Shown here piece by piece: positions 6,012 to 6,586 of a stretch of 6,586 nt of DNA. The notes below the pieces were generated by a model. It was not told the origin of the DNA. It did not search any database and was given only the letters and a program-made list of their open reading frames with translations. The stretch comes from Bacteroidales bacterium (GTDB taxonomy: Bacteria; Bacteroidota; Bacteroidia; Bacteroidales; JAADJA01), in contig JAOZOC010000123.1 in NCBI GenBank assembly GCA_029933495.1, positions 1,772-8,357 of the forward strand. The letters run 5' to 3'. The position numbers were made by a program, and so were the translations under genes. Each line of letters begins with the position of its first letter. The stretch's first letter is position 1.

Positions 6012-6586
6012 ATGTTACTAATCAAATATCATATGTATAAAAGATATCTTTTATCATTTTTTTTATTATTTCTCACAACACTTCTTTTCGCACAGGAGAA
6101 GAGAATTTCTTCAATTCACATGGAGCAAAGCGAATACTATAGAAGTCTTAACCTTACAACTACTGCACAGTATGATTCATTACAGGGGTTTGACGGGAAA
6201 CAATTTTTTCAATTGCCAAAAGATTATACACTCACAAAAAAGATATTCGGATACTTCCCTTATTGGGCTGGGACAAACTACCTCAATTACCAATGGGACC
6301 TGCTTTCCGACTTTTGTCATTTTTCGTATGAGGTTGACCCCTCCACTGGAAATCCTTCAACAACCCACAATTGGTACACTTCCGAAGCAATTGATATGGC
6401 TTTAGATAATAATGTAAAGGTGCACCTTTGTGTAACTTTGTTTTCGGGTCATTACACTTTTTTTAATACACCCTCCGCTCAGCAAACTCTTATTGATAAC
6501 ATTATTACAATGGTTCAGGACAGAGGGGCAAAAGGAGTAAATATTGATTTTGAGGCAATGCCCTCTGCCTATGGAAATGCTTTCAC
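6012..6586 (+). CDS. Exported glycoside hydrolase family 18 (chitinase/YaaH-like) protein, 3' partial
   Basis: The frame is open from ATG 6012 to the window end (191 whole codons plus 2 bases), so the gene is cut off. An alternative start, ATG 6033 (codon 8), gives a more usual signal peptide, MYKRYLLSFFLLFLTTLLFA|Q. Neither ATG has a well-placed Shine-Dalgarno sequence. Counting from 6012, a leader SSIHMEQSEYYRSLNL (33-48) precedes the barrel. FGYFPYW at 79-85 is the first-strand motif of GH18 proteins. NNVKVHLCVTLF follows, then KGVNIDFEAMP, matching the DxxDxDxE active-site strand: Asp179 and the general-acid Glu181 are kept, while the two earlier Asp positions are Lys and Asn, as often seen in YaaH-like members. 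GH18 enzymes cleave beta-1,4 N-acetylglucosamine-containing glycans such as chitin or peptidoglycan; the substrate here is unknown. The ATG at 6012 directly follows the CotH-type gene's TAA, suggesting one transcript. A T9SS tail beyond the window is likely but unseen. Confidence 0.85.
   Translation, partial: MLLIKYHMYKRYLLSFFLLFLTTLLFAQEKRISSIHMEQSEYYRSLNLTTTAQYDSLQGFDGKQFFQLPKDYTLTKKIFGYFPYWAGTNYLNYQWDLLSDFCHFSYEVDPSTGNPSTTHNWYTSEAIDMALDNNVKVHLCVTLFSGHYTFFNTPSAQQTLIDNIITMVQDRGAKGVNIDFEAMPSAYGNAF
6037..6054. repeat. 18-bp perfect palindrome at the start of the GH18 gene
   Basis: ATAAAAGATATCTTTTAT is its own reverse complement. As RNA it could form a 7-bp AU-rich hairpin with an AUAU loop, beginning one base after the ATG at 6033-6035. 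It lies within the signal-peptide codons. It may be an operator-like site, a weak RNA hairpin near the start codon, or chance in AT-rich DNA. Confidence 0.5.

Noticed and set aside
6172..6405. A 77-codon open frame on the + strand near the window end.
   Set aside because: It is out of frame with the GH18 coding frame, which shows a signal peptide, FGYFPYW and the GVNIDFE motif and runs through the whole stretch.

Overview
The window reads as a chromosomal stretch from a member of the Bacteroidota. The evidence is two large proteins with C-terminal type IX secretion (T9SS, Por-type) sorting domains, an AT-leaning base composition, start codons without Shine-Dalgarno sequences, and a TAnnTTTG-like promoter element. 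Genus cannot be fixed from the sequence. All three genes lie on the + strand. All three products look exported, two of them as large modular surface or secreted proteins.

Layout. Bases 2-2365 hold the 3' part of a gene whose start lies upstream of the window. It encodes two tandem copies of a roughly 135-residue, cysteine-bearing, PPC-like beta-sandwich repeat, then a long Bacteroidota-type surface-protein region and a T9SS tail. Bases 2388-2421 form a strong rho-independent terminator. It is followed at once by a T-rich leader (2422-2462) with four TTTTGA(C/A) repeats and a candidate promoter. Bases 2463-6011 encode a complete 1182-residue secreted protein: signal peptide, a lamin-tail domain (LTD) split by an inserted jelly-roll domain, a chitobiase/hexosaminidase-C-like domain, a CotH-type kinase domain, an InlB-like repeat, a second LTD and a T9SS tail. 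From 6012 (or 6033) to the window end is the 5' part of a third gene. It encodes a signal peptide and the first half of a glycoside hydrolase family 18 (chitinase/YaaH-like) domain, including the catalytic motif.

How they fit together. The terminator separates the first gene from the second. The second and third genes abut (stop TAA directly followed by ATG) and are probably co-transcribed. The CotH-type and GH18-type genes would therefore be made together as exported proteins, which fits a cell-surface or glycan-related role, but no substrate can be read from the sequence. I see no RNA gene, CRISPR array, insertion sequence, phage gene or att site. The most unusual signals are the mosaic conservation of the tandem repeat (long identical DNA around a fully replaced four-residue block), the interrupted LTD, the CotH/GH18 pairing, and an 18-bp perfect palindrome at the start of the GH18 gene. 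I did not find a clear case for a wholly new multi-gene system.
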